From the NCBI RefSeq assembly GCF_009911265.1, contig NZ_QXXA01000014.1, forward strand, positions 1-64,000: 64,000 nt of DNA, given 5' to 3'. The DNA is from Senegalia massiliensis (GTDB taxonomy: Bacteria; Bacillota; Clostridia; Tissierellales; SIT17). A program made the position numbers and the translations under genes. Numbering within the stretch: position 1 is the stretch's first letter; every line of letters starts with the position of its first letter. Shown in pieces: positions 1 through 8,356 of the stretch. The notes beneath the pieces were generated by a model. That model was not told the DNA's origin and ran no database searches. It saw only the letters and a program-made list of their open reading frames with translations.

Positions 1-579
1 TAATCCATAAGTATATGATAAAAATGATAATGTAATATCATTCTTTTCTTTTAATATAAATGCTCTATACTCTTCTTTACTAGTACCTATATACTCTATA
101 CCATTATTTTCTATGTTTTTTATAGTGTTTACTATCCCTGTTTTACCAGTATCTAAAGAATGATTATTTGCAGTTGTTAATATATCAATCCCCGAATATT
201 TTAAAGCATCTACAGTAGAATCTGGACTATTAAATGAGGGATAACTAGATATAGGCATTTCACTTCCTGCAGTAGTAGTTTCAAAATTAGCTATTGCTAT
301 ATCTGAATTTTCTAAATGGGGTTTTACATTTTCAAATACTCTTTTAAAATCATATTCTTTTGTATTATTATTATATGCAGATTTAAGTTGAGCACCATGA
401 AACATAATATCACCTGCAGCAGATAGTGAAAGAGTTGAATACTCTGGACTTTCTTCTACAATTAAGTCATCATTTTCACTTTCATCGTTTTCTTCTACTT
501 CATCTACATCAATATATGAGCACCCTAGTATACTAAGAGATATAAATAATACTAGAAAAAATAACAAAATTTTTTTCAC
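1..579 (-). CDS. CapA-family lipoprotein (partial, cut by window edge)
   Basis: Only the N-terminal 193 codons are in the window; the gene runs off the left edge. It starts at a GTG (577-579) behind a GGTGAT ribosome site. Residues 1-20 form a lipoprotein signal ending in a lipobox (SILGC), followed by an acidic Asp/Glu-rich linker. The body then shows the CapA/PgsA metallophosphoesterase-like pattern: AAGDIMFHG near residue 54, IAIANFETT near 99 and TTANNHSLDTG near 136. Family members act in poly-gamma-glutamate or surface polymer metabolism; the actual role here is unknown. It lies downstream of the D,D-carboxypeptidase gene on the same strand, so an envelope role is a reasonable inference. 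Confidence 0.85.
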   Translation of the reverse strand, partial: MKKILLFFLVLFISLSILGCSYIDVDEVEENDESENDDLIVEESPEYSTLSLSAAGDIMFHGAQLKSAYNNNTKEYDFKRVFENVKPHLENSDIAIANFETTTAGSEMPISSYPSFNSPDSTVDALKYSGIDILTTANNHSLDTGKTGIVNTIKNIENNGIEYIGTSKEEYRAFILKEKNDITLSFLSYTYGL

Positions 580-623
580 AATAAATCACCACTTTCATAC
601 TTTATCTTTTGATTTTATAAAAT

Positions 624-1616
624 TTAACTTATTCTCTCATATAATTTTATACTATCATCTAGTTGCATCATATCTGCATCTGAATCACTAATATCTTCTA
701 AAGGTGCTCCCATAACTACTAAAATATATTCTTGCCCACCTTTTACTCCAAGTGTTGCCCAACATTGTCCAGCTTTATAGGTAGTTCCTGATTTGCCTCC
801 TATAATTTCAAAGTCTTCTTGATTTACCCCAATAAGCTTTGATAATACTGTTGATTCTAGCATTATTCCATCAGGATGATCCAAAGTAGATGTTGTTTTA
901 AAAGTTTCTGTAGTAAAAATTTTTTTGAATTGCTCATTATGTAAAGCATAGTCTAAAAGTTTAGCCATATCATAAGCTGTAGTATATTGATTATCATCAT
1001 CAAGACCTTCTGGATTTGTAAAGTTAGTATCTTTAAGTCCAAGTTCAGAAGCTTTTTCATTCATAAGACTTACAAAACTTTCAACACTTCCTGAAATATT
1101 AACAGCAAGGGAATTTGCTGCTTCACCTCCAGAACTTAAAATAGTACCATATAAAAGATCCCGATATGTTACTAATTCTCTACCATAAAACCCTGCCATA
1201 GAAGAGTTTTTATCAACCATTTTCTTATAAGTTTCTACATCTATAGGAACAACAGATGATAAATCATCTATCTGCTCAAGGGCAACAATAGTAGTCATAA
1301 TTTTAGTAAGAGATGCAGGATATGCTCTAGACTTAGCATTTTTTTCATATTCCATATTTTTATCTTCTCTATCGAATAAATAAATATAATTGCTAGAATA
1401 TTCATCTGCAGAACTATGACTTTTACCTTTATCTAAATTACCACTGTCTTTATTAGATTCATCTACAAATCTACTAATATAATTATCAATAAATTTCTTT
1501 GAAATTTCTATAAAATTAAACTCGTCACCTTTATCTTCAGTTACAACTGTTATATATAATAATATAAATACGGTTAAAATAATTAAAAACTTAAAAATAC
1601 TTTTTGATATTTTCAT
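624..1616 (-). CDS. D-alanyl-D-alanine carboxypeptidase (S11 family, DacA-like)
   Basis: 330 residues. Residues 4-25 are a membrane/signal segment, then a charged Ser/Asp-rich linker leads into a penicillin-binding S11 domain. The SxxK motif is SLTK in AYPASLTKIM, and the KTG-type motif is KSGTT in IGGKSGTTYKAG. The second motif, usually SxN, reads SGG in SSGGEAANSLA, so the Asn is replaced. The family trims the terminal D-Ala from peptidoglycan stem peptides outside the membrane. The gene follows a VanRS-like two-component pair, but a hairpin at 1647-1690 separates them, so it is either expressed from its own promoter or by readthrough. It may also belong to S11 members that lack the Asn. 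Confidence 0.88.
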   Translation of the reverse strand: MKISKSIFKFLIILTVFILLYITVVTEDKGDEFNFIEISKKFIDNYISRFVDESNKDSGNLDKGKSHSSADEYSSNYIYLFDREDKNMEYEKNAKSRAYPASLTKIMTTIVALEQIDDLSSVVPIDVETYKKMVDKNSSMAGFYGRELVTYRDLLYGTILSSGGEAANSLAVNISGSVESFVSLMNEKASELGLKDTNFTNPEGLDDDNQYTTAYDMAKLLDYALHNEQFKKIFTTETFKTTSTLDHPDGIMLESTVLSKLIGVNQEDFEIIGGKSGTTYKAGQCWATLGVKGGQEYILVVMGAPLEDISDSDADMMQLDDSIKLYERIS

Positions 1617-1646
1617 AACTTACCTCCTAATTTTTCTCATAAAAAA

Positions 1647-1690
1647 TACAACTTAATTCTTGATATAATCATATCAAAAATCAAGTTGTA
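1647..1690 (-). terminator. Rho-independent terminator after the VanS-like kinase gene
   Basis: Two 20-base arms (18 of 20 pair) around a 4-base loop, followed on the minus strand by a TTTTTT run. It lies just past the kinase stop codon and upstream of the carboxypeptidase gene. Confidence 0.75.
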
Positions 1691-1736
1691 ATATATTAAC
1701 TCTTTCTTATTAAATACTTACAACTTTCTTACAAAG

Positions 1737-2816
1737 TTAAAAAGGAATTCTTATATTCATTTCTACATATTCATTTTCACTTTTAGCATTAATACTTCCA
1801 CCATGAGCCTTAATAATTGATTTGGCTATTGCAAGTCCAAGACCAGCACCTCCTGTCTTAGAACTTCTAGAAGAATCAAGTCTATAAAACTCCTCAAATA
1901 TATAATCTAATTTATTTCTAGGAATTGTTGGTCCATAGTTTTTTACTTTTACTTCTACAATATCATAAATAATATTCATAGAGATATCTATAGCAGTATT
2001 TTCATAAGAATAGTTGATTGCATTTCTAATAACATTATCAATAACTCTTTCTATTTTTCCAGTGTCAATATTAATCATTACTCCACTTTGAATACTACTA
2101 TTAATATTAAGATTTTTATCAATTAATAAAGGTTTGAATTCATAAATTATCTGTTCCATCATCAATGAAAAATCAGTATTTGATTTTTCTAAATTAATAT
2201 CCTTTAAATTATAGCGAGTAATATCAAAAAATTCATTAATTAACTCTTCCAATCTTTCTGACTTATCATATACAATCTGTAAATATTTTTTTCTAAAGTT
2301 ATTACTTAGATCATGTTCATCCTTGAGTATTGATAAATACCCTAGAATAGAAGTAAGAGGTGTTTTTAAATCATGCGCTAAATAAATTATTAAATCATTT
2401 TTCCTTTTTTCAGTATCCTTAGCTAATTTTTCATTTTCTCTCAAGTTAAACTTTATCCTATTCATCTTTTCAGTTACATTTTTTAAGTCTCCAGAAAGAG
2501 AAATTAATACATCATCTTTTCTGTAAACCTCATCAATAGCAGTTATAATTTCATCCATATATTTAATAGATTTATTAAACAATACTAATCCAATAAAAGT
2601 GTAACCAATAGATAACACTATAAATATTAAAAAAATCCTATTATTATCTGCCCAATGATAAAAAGGATACATAGGCTCATACCCAAAATACACTTTATCA
2701 CTTAAAGTTATCTTGAATAGAAAAAATAATAATAAAATAATAACTGTATATAATATAGCTGAAATAATAAATTTTAGTCCAAATTTCTTATATAAAATAT
2801 TAGTGTAATTATTCAA
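1737..2816 (-). CDS. Sensor histidine kinase (VanS-like)
   Basis: 359 residues with two N-terminal membrane segments (about 15-37 and 60-82) around a short extracytoplasmic loop of roughly 22 residues. A HAMP-like linker follows, then the H-box (AHDLKTPLTSILGYL, near residue 148), N-box (NVIRNAINYS) and G boxes (GGAGLGLAIAKSI). Its start overlaps the stop of the response regulator gene by 8 bases, which points to translational coupling. The short sensor loop and H-box resemble VanS of vancomycin-type systems. The nearest downstream gene is a D,D-carboxypeptidase, so cell-wall sensing is likely, but no D-Ala-D-Lac or D-Ser ligase gene is present here. Confidence 0.9.
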   Translation of the reverse strand: MNNYTNILYKKFGLKFIISAILYTVIILLLFFLFKITLSDKVYFGYEPMYPFYHWADNNRIFLIFIVLSIGYTFIGLVLFNKSIKYMDEIITAIDEVYRKDDVLISLSGDLKNVTEKMNRIKFNLRENEKLAKDTEKRKNDLIIYLAHDLKTPLTSILGYLSILKDEHDLSNNFRKKYLQIVYDKSERLEELINEFFDITRYNLKDINLEKSNTDFSLMMEQIIYEFKPLLIDKNLNINSSIQSGVMINIDTGKIERVIDNVIRNAINYSYENTAIDISMNIIYDIVEVKVKNYGPTIPRNKLDYIFEEFYRLDSSRSSKTGGAGLGLAIAKSIIKAHGGSINAKSENEYVEMNIRIPF

Positions 2817-3489
2817 TTATATAACCTACCCCCCAAACAGTTCTTATGAATTTAGGATTTCTAGCATCTTCATTTAACTTTTCTCTTAATCTTGCTATGT
2901 GAGCCATAACTGTATTATTATTGTCTAAATATCTTTCTCCCCATATATTAGTAAAAAGTTTCTCTGAAGAAATAACCTTGCCTCTATTTTTAGCAAGATA
3001 TAGTAAGATATTATATTCCAATGGAGTAAGATCAACTTCTTTTCCATAGAGATCAACTTTATGAGACTCTTCATTAATGTATAGTCCATTAATATCAATA
3101 AAACTTGATTGAACTTCTTTATTATAGTGATTAATTCTTCTAATTTGAGTCTTTACTCTAGCAATAAGCTCAAGTGGATTAAAAGGTTTAGTAATATAAT
3201 CATCGGCACCAATAGTTAATCCCATTATTTTATCAATATCCTCCACTTTAGCTGTTAGCATAATAACAGGATAAAAATATTTTTCTCTAATTTTCTTTAG
3301 AATAGTGAATCCATCAATGTCTGGAAGCATAACATCTAAAATAGCCAAATCAATATTATGATTATTAATAATATCAACAGCATCCTTGCCATTGTTAACT
3401 TTTACTACATTATAACCTTCATTTTGAAGATAAAATTCTAGCAAATCAGCTATTTCTTTTTCATCATCAACGATAAGTATTCTAGTCAT
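2809..3489 (-). CDS. OmpR/PhoB-type response regulator (VanR-like)
   Basis: 226 residues. The receiver domain has acidic residues DDE near the N-terminus, phospho-acceptor Asp in LAILDVMLPDIDG (about residue 53), Thr in VIMLTAK and Lys in YITKPF. A C-terminal winged helix ends with the typical RTVWGVGYIIE. It is the first gene of the pair and its stop overlaps the kinase start. The likely targets are its own operon and the neighbouring carboxypeptidase gene; that is inference from position. Confidence 0.92.
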   Translation of the reverse strand: MTRILIVDDEKEIADLLEFYLQNEGYNVVKVNNGKDAVDIINNHNIDLAILDVMLPDIDGFTILKKIREKYFYPVIMLTAKVEDIDKIMGLTIGADDYITKPFNPLELIARVKTQIRRINHYNKEVQSSFIDINGLYINEESHKVDLYGKEVDLTPLEYNILLYLAKNRGKVISSEKLFTNIWGERYLDNNNTVMAHIARLREKLNEDARNPKFIRTVWGVGYIIE

Positions 3490-3621
3490 ATTATTCCTCC
3501 TATTTATAATTTATATATTTAAATTTCCTCTTTTATCATTATGCACTAATGCAGAACAAAAAACAATGATATTTTTATGGCTATGGTTTTTAAAACTATT
3601 AAAATTTAATTCTATATCACA

Positions 3622-3656
3622 AAAATATCCCTCAAGTCTTAACCTGAGGGATTTAA
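3622..3656 (-). terminator. Terminator of the mevalonate operon
   Basis: ATCCCTCA pairs with TGAGGGAT around a 10-base loop and is followed on the minus strand by TTTTTGTG. It overlaps the stop codon of the last gene of the operon. Confidence 0.75.
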
Positions 3657-4753
3657 TTTATAGATACACCATTTTTTGATATTTTTAAATTTAACGAAAT
3701 AATATCATTTTCCTTCCATAATTCATATAACTCTTTTGCTTGCTCTTCTGACTTTATAAAAGCTATACCACAATCTCCTCCTCCTGCTCCTGAAGATTTA
3801 CCGCTTCCAAATTTCTCAGCTATATCACATAAATCTTTTAATTTATCTATTTCAATATTCATTTTAGCATCATGAGATAATTTTTGAAGTACTTTTCGGT
3901 TTTTCATAAGGCTATCAATTGATTTTTTATAATTATTTTCATTAAAACTATAAATTAATTTATCTACTGCAATAGAACTTTCTCTTAAAAAATTATTATA
4001 ACCTTTTCTATTTCTTTCTTTAAAATATTGAAATTTTTCAATCATTGGTACTGTTTTTGCAGGTTTTTTTGTCCAACCTATAACTAATTTTAGAGATTCT
4101 GGAGGTGAAATTTTATTTATAAGTAAATTAGGCCATGGAATTTTTACTATTTTCATTAAATTTTTGTTATTATACAATTTATCTAAAACCCATTTTCCAT
4201 TAAATGCAGAATACTCTATCCATCCCCCATAAACAGCAGCTGCAATATCAGCTCCTGAACCACTTTTCTGAGTTTTTAAATGCGCAATAGCTGAAAGTTT
4301 AAAAATTTCATCAAGCGAGTATTCTACTTTTTTTCCAGAATGAAAACTTAATATAGCTGAAATTACTGAAACAACAATAGCTGCACTTGAACCTAATCCA
4401 TATTTTTTATTTGTCATATCATCATTAAGTTCACTCTCAATTTTCAATTTAAATGTTTTAATTGTTATAAAATTTTCTTTTAAATATTTAATAGCGATAA
4501 AAATAGCATTTTTAATAAATTCTAATCGTGAATCAAATATACTAAATTCTACTTCTTTATCTATATGCCATGTAATATCCTTTAAATCCATATTTAAAAT
4601 AGTAATACTATTCTCTTTATTCTTTTCTATCTCAGCTGTTATATAACGATTAACAGCTATTACTACTGCTTTCTGATTTTCTTCTAACACAGCATATTCG
4701 CCAGCAATCATAAGTTTTCCTGGTGCTTTAACTTTTAAGCACGAGTTATCCAT
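3653..4753 (-). CDS. mvaK2: Phosphomevalonate kinase (GHMP family)
   Basis: 366 residues from the ATG at 4753. An upstream in-frame ATG at 4762 overlaps the GG of the ribosome site AAAGG, so the later start is preferred. The enzyme phosphorylates 5-phosphomevalonate with ATP. The N-terminus VKAPGKLMIAGEYAVLE is the typical PMK signature, the GHMP ATP loop is YGLGSSAAIVV near residue 115, and the C-terminal glycine motif is SSGAGGGDCGIAF. It is the last gene of the mevalonate operon, 16 bases after the TctA-type permease. It is distinguished from mevalonate kinase by its length and N-terminal motif, and the other two GHMP enzymes of the pathway are encoded nearby. Confidence 0.92.
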   Translation of the reverse strand: MDNSCLKVKAPGKLMIAGEYAVLEENQKAVVIAVNRYITAEIEKNKENSITILNMDLKDITWHIDKEVEFSIFDSRLEFIKNAIFIAIKYLKENFITIKTFKLKIESELNDDMTNKKYGLGSSAAIVVSVISAILSFHSGKKVEYSLDEIFKLSAIAHLKTQKSGSGADIAAAVYGGWIEYSAFNGKWVLDKLYNNKNLMKIVKIPWPNLLINKISPPESLKLVIGWTKKPAKTVPMIEKFQYFKERNRKGYNNFLRESSIAVDKLIYSFNENNYKKSIDSLMKNRKVLQKLSHDAKMNIEIDKLKDLCDIAEKFGSGKSSGAGGGDCGIAFIKSEEQAKELYELWKENDIISLNLKISKNGVSIN

Positions 4754-4769
4754 ATAATACATCCTTTCT

Positions 4770-6128
4770 TTATAGAGCTGATAATGCTTTTATAATCCAT
4801 GGTGCTGAATAAAGTGTCATAAATAAAACTCCATAACTTACACCTAATCTATAAAATAGACCTGATACAATTCCTATTAAAAGAACACCAAAAATATTAA
4901 CTATACCACCGTCTATAAATGCAAGTAACAATACTAAACTAAAGAATAATCCTAGTAATGCTTCATGAGGAATTTTCTTAAATACAAATCTACAAATTTC
5001 CCTTGAATATTTAACTGCAATATAAAAAGTAAAACCACAGGCAATTATTGCACCAATTAAAGTTGCAAGTATAAAGTCTGATGTAGTTAATAAATGATGC
5101 ATATTATTATCTAATGTAAAAACAGGTGGAGCATTGAAAAGTGGGTTACCAGGACCAATAGCTACAGGTGATAATGGAATTCCTAAAGCAATAAGTGGTA
5201 TAAGAGCTCCTGATATATATGTTGATTGAGCTAATGACTCCATTGTAGACACTGCAAGAGAAGCTTTTTCCACTTCATCTTTTGTCCTGCTTGAAAATAA
5301 CTCTCCAAAAAATGTTGTAAGTCCAACAGGACTTAATATAAAAGTAACAGAACCAATAAGTGAAGATAAAATACTATATCCTATCTCTTTTTTTGTTAAG
5401 ATTTTAAAGGGATTTGGGAATTTTTTTATCTTCTCAGTATTTTTCATATGAATAGATTTTTTATCATATCGTTCAAATTTATCTCTTCTATCTTTATTTA
5501 ATAATTCAAATAAAGTAAGTATTACAGGTCCAATTGTAATACCTAAGAAAAAAGAAATAAATACATTAGTATCTTCTGGCACAGTTCCAACTCCCCAATA
5601 CATATATCTAAGTCCTTGAATTAATAATGCAAAAGGTAATATTGAAACAATTGCAATTAATTTTTTCTTACTCATAAGTGCTAATAATATGGCCCCAACA
5701 AAAAATACTGGATCACCATATTTTTCAATTATTTTTGCAAAAGGAATTAATGCTTGGGCTAAAAATAAACTAACTGGTATAGACACAATAGTACCTATAA
5801 TAGCACCTGATGCTATTTTTCTAATACTAGTATCAGTTAAACCATTTTTTTTAAGAACCATAGCATGTTCTACCATTGGAGTAGACATAACACCAGCAGG
5901 AATACCTGCTATTGAAACTGGAACAGAATCAATTAATTTACAAGCTATAATAGCTGAAATAAAAAAAGCTAATATTATAGCAGGATCTAGACCTGATAAA
6001 ACTAAAACTAAAGTTATTGGTGCAATAGTTGCAGTTTCATCTGCACCTGGAGCTGCACCAATTACAGTATACATAACAGCTGCGATTATAGCAGCAATAA
6101 CCATCTGTAAAATTAAAATAAAATCCAT
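4770..6128 (-). CDS. TctA-family membrane permease inside the mevalonate operon
   Basis: 452 residues with about ten to twelve hydrophobic segments. The N-terminal signature GAAPGADETATIAPITLVL and a second glycine/proline region, LIALGIPLSPVAIGPGNP, match the large subunit of tripartite tricarboxylate transporters (TctA/DUF112), although it is shorter than the usual 500 residues. A ribosome site GAGGAG precedes the ATG, which lies one base after the stop of the small membrane gene. TctA systems import carboxylates together with TctB and a periplasmic TctC; no TctC is here. Because it sits between mvaD and the phosphomevalonate kinase gene, uptake of mevalonate or a related carboxylate is an attractive inference. 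Export of an intermediate is the alternative. Confidence 0.85.
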   Translation of the reverse strand: MDFILILQMVIAAIIAAVMYTVIGAAPGADETATIAPITLVLVLSGLDPAIILAFFISAIIACKLIDSVPVSIAGIPAGVMSTPMVEHAMVLKKNGLTDTSIRKIASGAIIGTIVSIPVSLFLAQALIPFAKIIEKYGDPVFFVGAILLALMSKKKLIAIVSILPFALLIQGLRYMYWGVGTVPEDTNVFISFFLGITIGPVILTLFELLNKDRRDKFERYDKKSIHMKNTEKIKKFPNPFKILTKKEIGYSILSSLIGSVTFILSPVGLTTFFGELFSSRTKDEVEKASLAVSTMESLAQSTYISGALIPLIALGIPLSPVAIGPGNPLFNAPPVFTLDNNMHHLLTTSDFILATLIGAIIACGFTFYIAVKYSREICRFVFKKIPHEALLGLFFSLVLLLAFIDGGIVNIFGVLLIGIVSGLFYRLGVSYGVLFMTLYSAPWIIKALSAL

Positions 6129-6129
6129 A

Positions 6130-6372
6130 TTAATTCTCCTCGTTTGTTTCTATAAATATTCTTTTAGGTTTAATAAAAATAGAAGAAATTATAAATCCTA
6201 TTATAGCACCTGTTAATCCAAAAAATAACGGTTTTGGAGGTTCATTAGGCGCTAATATATATGCTACAAAAGTAGTTACACTACAAATTATAAGTGACAT
6301 AACTAAATCTTTAATACTTACAATATCTTCCCAAACTTCAATGTTATTTTTTACATTTTCTTTTTCTTTCAT
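6130..6372 (-). CDS. Small two-helix membrane protein, possible TctB-like partner
   Basis: 80 residues: a hydrophilic N-terminus of about 20, two membrane segments (about 22-42 and 49-70) joined by a short loop containing APNEPPKPLFFG, and a basic tail. It is not clearly a member of a family I can name. It is translated just ahead of the TctA-type permease (1 base between stop and start), so a TctB-like accessory role is likely. TctB proteins normally have four membrane segments and about 150 residues, so this would be a reduced form. The ribosome site is GAGGGGA. Confidence 0.7.
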   Translation of the reverse strand: MKEKENVKNNIEVWEDIVSIKDLVMSLIICSVTTFVAYILAPNEPPKPLFFGLTGAIIGFIISSIFIKPKRIFIETNEEN

Positions 6373-6390
6373 AATATATATCCCCTCTCT

Positions 6391-6418
6391 TGAGACCGAA
6401 AACTGTATCCACGTCTCA
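6391..6418 (-). other. Small inverted repeat between mvaD and the transporter genes
   Basis: TGAGAC at 6391 pairs with GTCTCA at 6413 across a 16-base loop, immediately after the mvaD stop codon. There is no U-tract, so this is not a classic terminator. It could be an RNA-processing or stability element that sets the ratio of enzyme to transporter mRNA. This is weak evidence. Confidence 0.3.
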
Positions 6419-7393
6419 TTATAAGTATGTTATTCCTTTGCCAGGATGACAAGTAATAACATTTTGTACTGATTCTAACTTTAATAAAGATTCATATACC
6501 TTTTTTTCATCACTAGGATGACAAAGTACTTTTACATTTGCACCAGCGTCTATTGTAAAATAAGCAGAAATTCCAGATAATCTTAGATTCCTAACATGAT
6601 GAATTACATCCATAGTACCACATTGCCAATATAATATTGGTGGCTCAGCTCCAATCATAGTGGCATGCATCTTAAGTGCATTTTTCTCTACTACTTCTCC
6701 AAGGCTTTTAAAATCTTTATATTTTATTGCTTTTCTTGTAATTTCTAGATCTTTTTCTATAGTATCAAGCCAAGCAGAATAAAAAGGTGAAGTTTCTACA
6801 GTTCTTTTCATACCTTCTCTACTGGATATATTTTTGTTATTAGAATTTACAAGAACTGAAAGTATACTAATATTCCAATCAGTTTCAGGTAAAAGTCTTT
6901 TTGCAAAAGAATCTTTTCCATCTATTCTTTCACCTTTTTCCCATTCAACATATCCTCCATAAATAGAACGACAAGCAGAACCTGAACCCTGCCTTGCAAT
7001 AGCTGATAATTCACTTTTATCTAATTCTAAGCCAACTGCTTTTATTGATGCTGCAGCAAGTGCTGCAAAACCTGATGCAGAAGAAGCAAAGCCAGCTGCA
7101 GTAGGTACCTTATTTTCAGAATTAACCACTGCATAGAAATTTGTTCCAGAAAAATCTCTTATTTTATCTAAAAAACTAGAGATTTTTATTTGATCTTTTT
7201 TATCAGCCTTTTTATTATTTAAATAAAAAATATCATTTGTAATATTTTTTTTAAATTCAACTGTTGTAACAGTATAAAATCTATCAAGGGTAATAGATAT
7301 ACTATTATTTGTAGGTAAAAATAATTTTTCATCTCGCTTACCCCAATACTTTATAAGTGCAATATTAGTATTTGCTTTTGCTGTAGCTTTCAT
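6419..7393 (-). CDS. mvaD: Diphosphomevalonate decarboxylase
   Basis: 324 residues, the normal length. The enzyme converts mevalonate 5-diphosphate plus ATP to isopentenyl diphosphate, CO2 and ADP. The N-terminal TANTNIALIKYWGKRDE-like signature, PTNNSISITL, the ATP loop AAGFASSASGFAAL and RQGSGSACRSIYGGYVEW are all present. The start codon immediately follows the stop of mvk, with a GGAGG site inside the end of mvk, so the two genes are translationally coupled. It makes the pathway complete from mevalonate to IPP together with mvk and the phosphomevalonate kinase. Confidence 0.96.
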   Translation of the reverse strand: MKATAKANTNIALIKYWGKRDEKLFLPTNNSISITLDRFYTVTTVEFKKNITNDIFYLNNKKADKKDQIKISSFLDKIRDFSGTNFYAVVNSENKVPTAAGFASSASGFAALAAASIKAVGLELDKSELSAIARQGSGSACRSIYGGYVEWEKGERIDGKDSFAKRLLPETDWNISILSVLVNSNNKNISSREGMKRTVETSPFYSAWLDTIEKDLEITRKAIKYKDFKSLGEVVEKNALKMHATMIGAEPPILYWQCGTMDVIHHVRNLRLSGISAYFTIDAGANVKVLCHPSDEKKVYESLLKLESVQNVITCHPGKGITYL

Positions 7394-8356
7394 TTATTTA
7401 ACCTCCATAACAATATCTTCATTAGTTGAAAAATACCAACTTTGATATGCCCCTGATTTTATTAATCTATTTGAAATTATTTTAGCTTGTTCTATATCTT
7501 TTGCAAGAGCAATCATGCAACCACCTAATCCGCCACCAGTCAATTTAGCTCCTAAAGCTCCTGCCTTTAAGGATTTTTCAACTAATTTATTAAGGAACTT
7601 ATCGCTAACTCCAATGTTTACAAGCTCATTATGATTATATGTAAGTAATCTACCAACTAAATCAGTATTACCTTTTAAAAGAGCTTTTTTTATATCAATT
7701 GTAATTTGTTCTATTTTGTTAAGTATTCTTTGCACTTTTTCTGGATTATCATTATATCTTTTCCTTACATTTTCTACTGCTACTCTAGTATTAGCACTAT
7801 TGCCAGTATCAGCTACAACTACATATAAAGGTTTTTGATTCTTTATATATGTTATTCCTATTCTCTTTTCAAACCATATAGGATATTCACTTAATTCAGC
7901 CATAATATCTAATCCACTTGAATTTCCATGGGCATAGTTTTCAGCTACTTGTACAAAAGAAAATAATTGTTTTTGTGTAAGTTTTTGACCAAAAAAAGAA
8001 AATAAACTTCTTACAATGGAAATACTAATTGCAGCACTAGATCCAAGTCCTCTACCTATTGGGATAGAAGAAATAATCCTAATTCGTAAATCACTAATAG
8101 GTTTATTTAAATAATTTAATATTTGTTTTATACAATTAGAAATACCTTTGAGCTGCAAAGGCATATCATCAAGAAAACCAGTATATATATCAGATTCAAA
8201 TATAATATTTCCACGTGATCTTTCTATAGTAGAACTAACTTTTAAAGGAAAAGGGATTGCAATTGCAGGTTTTCCATAAACAACAGCATGTTCACCAGCT
8301 AATATAATTTTACTATGGGCATTACTTGTTGATAATTTAGCAGGTAATTTATTCAT
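7394..8356 (-). CDS. mvk: Mevalonate kinase
   Basis: 320 residues. The enzyme phosphorylates mevalonate at O5. The N-terminal motif HSKIILAGEHAVVYGKPAIAIP, the GHMP ATP loop IGRGLGSSAAISISI (about residue 101-115), the SSGLDIM segment and the C-terminal KLTGGGLGGCMIAL are diagnostic. Its ATG overlaps the fni stop (ATGAATAA arrangement), and mvaD follows directly. This is the entry step of the part of the pathway encoded here, so its substrate must come from enzymes elsewhere or from outside the cell. Confidence 0.96.
   Translation of the reverse strand: MNKLPAKLSTSNAHSKIILAGEHAVVYGKPAIAIPFPLKVSSTIERSRGNIIFESDIYTGFLDDMPLQLKGISNCIKQILNYLNKPISDLRIRIISSIPIGRGLGSSAAISISIVRSLFSFFGQKLTQKQLFSFVQVAENYAHGNSSGLDIMAELSEYPIWFEKRIGITYIKNQKPLYVVVADTGNSANTRVAVENVRKRYNDNPEKVQRILNKIEQITIDIKKALLKGNTDLVGRLLTYNHNELVNIGVSDKFLNKLVEKSLKAGALGAKLTGGGLGGCMIALAKDIEQAKIISNRLIKSGAYQSWYFSTNEDIVMEVK

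Noticed and set aside
624-3489. A vancomycin resistance cluster
   Set aside because: Only VanRS-like regulators and a D,D-carboxypeptidase are present. VanH, a D-Ala-D-Lac/Ser ligase and VanX are missing.
5689-6216. Plus-strand open frame of 175 codons
   Set aside because: It is antisense to the TctA-type permease and the small membrane gene, which have clear ribosome sites and family motifs; it has no such features.
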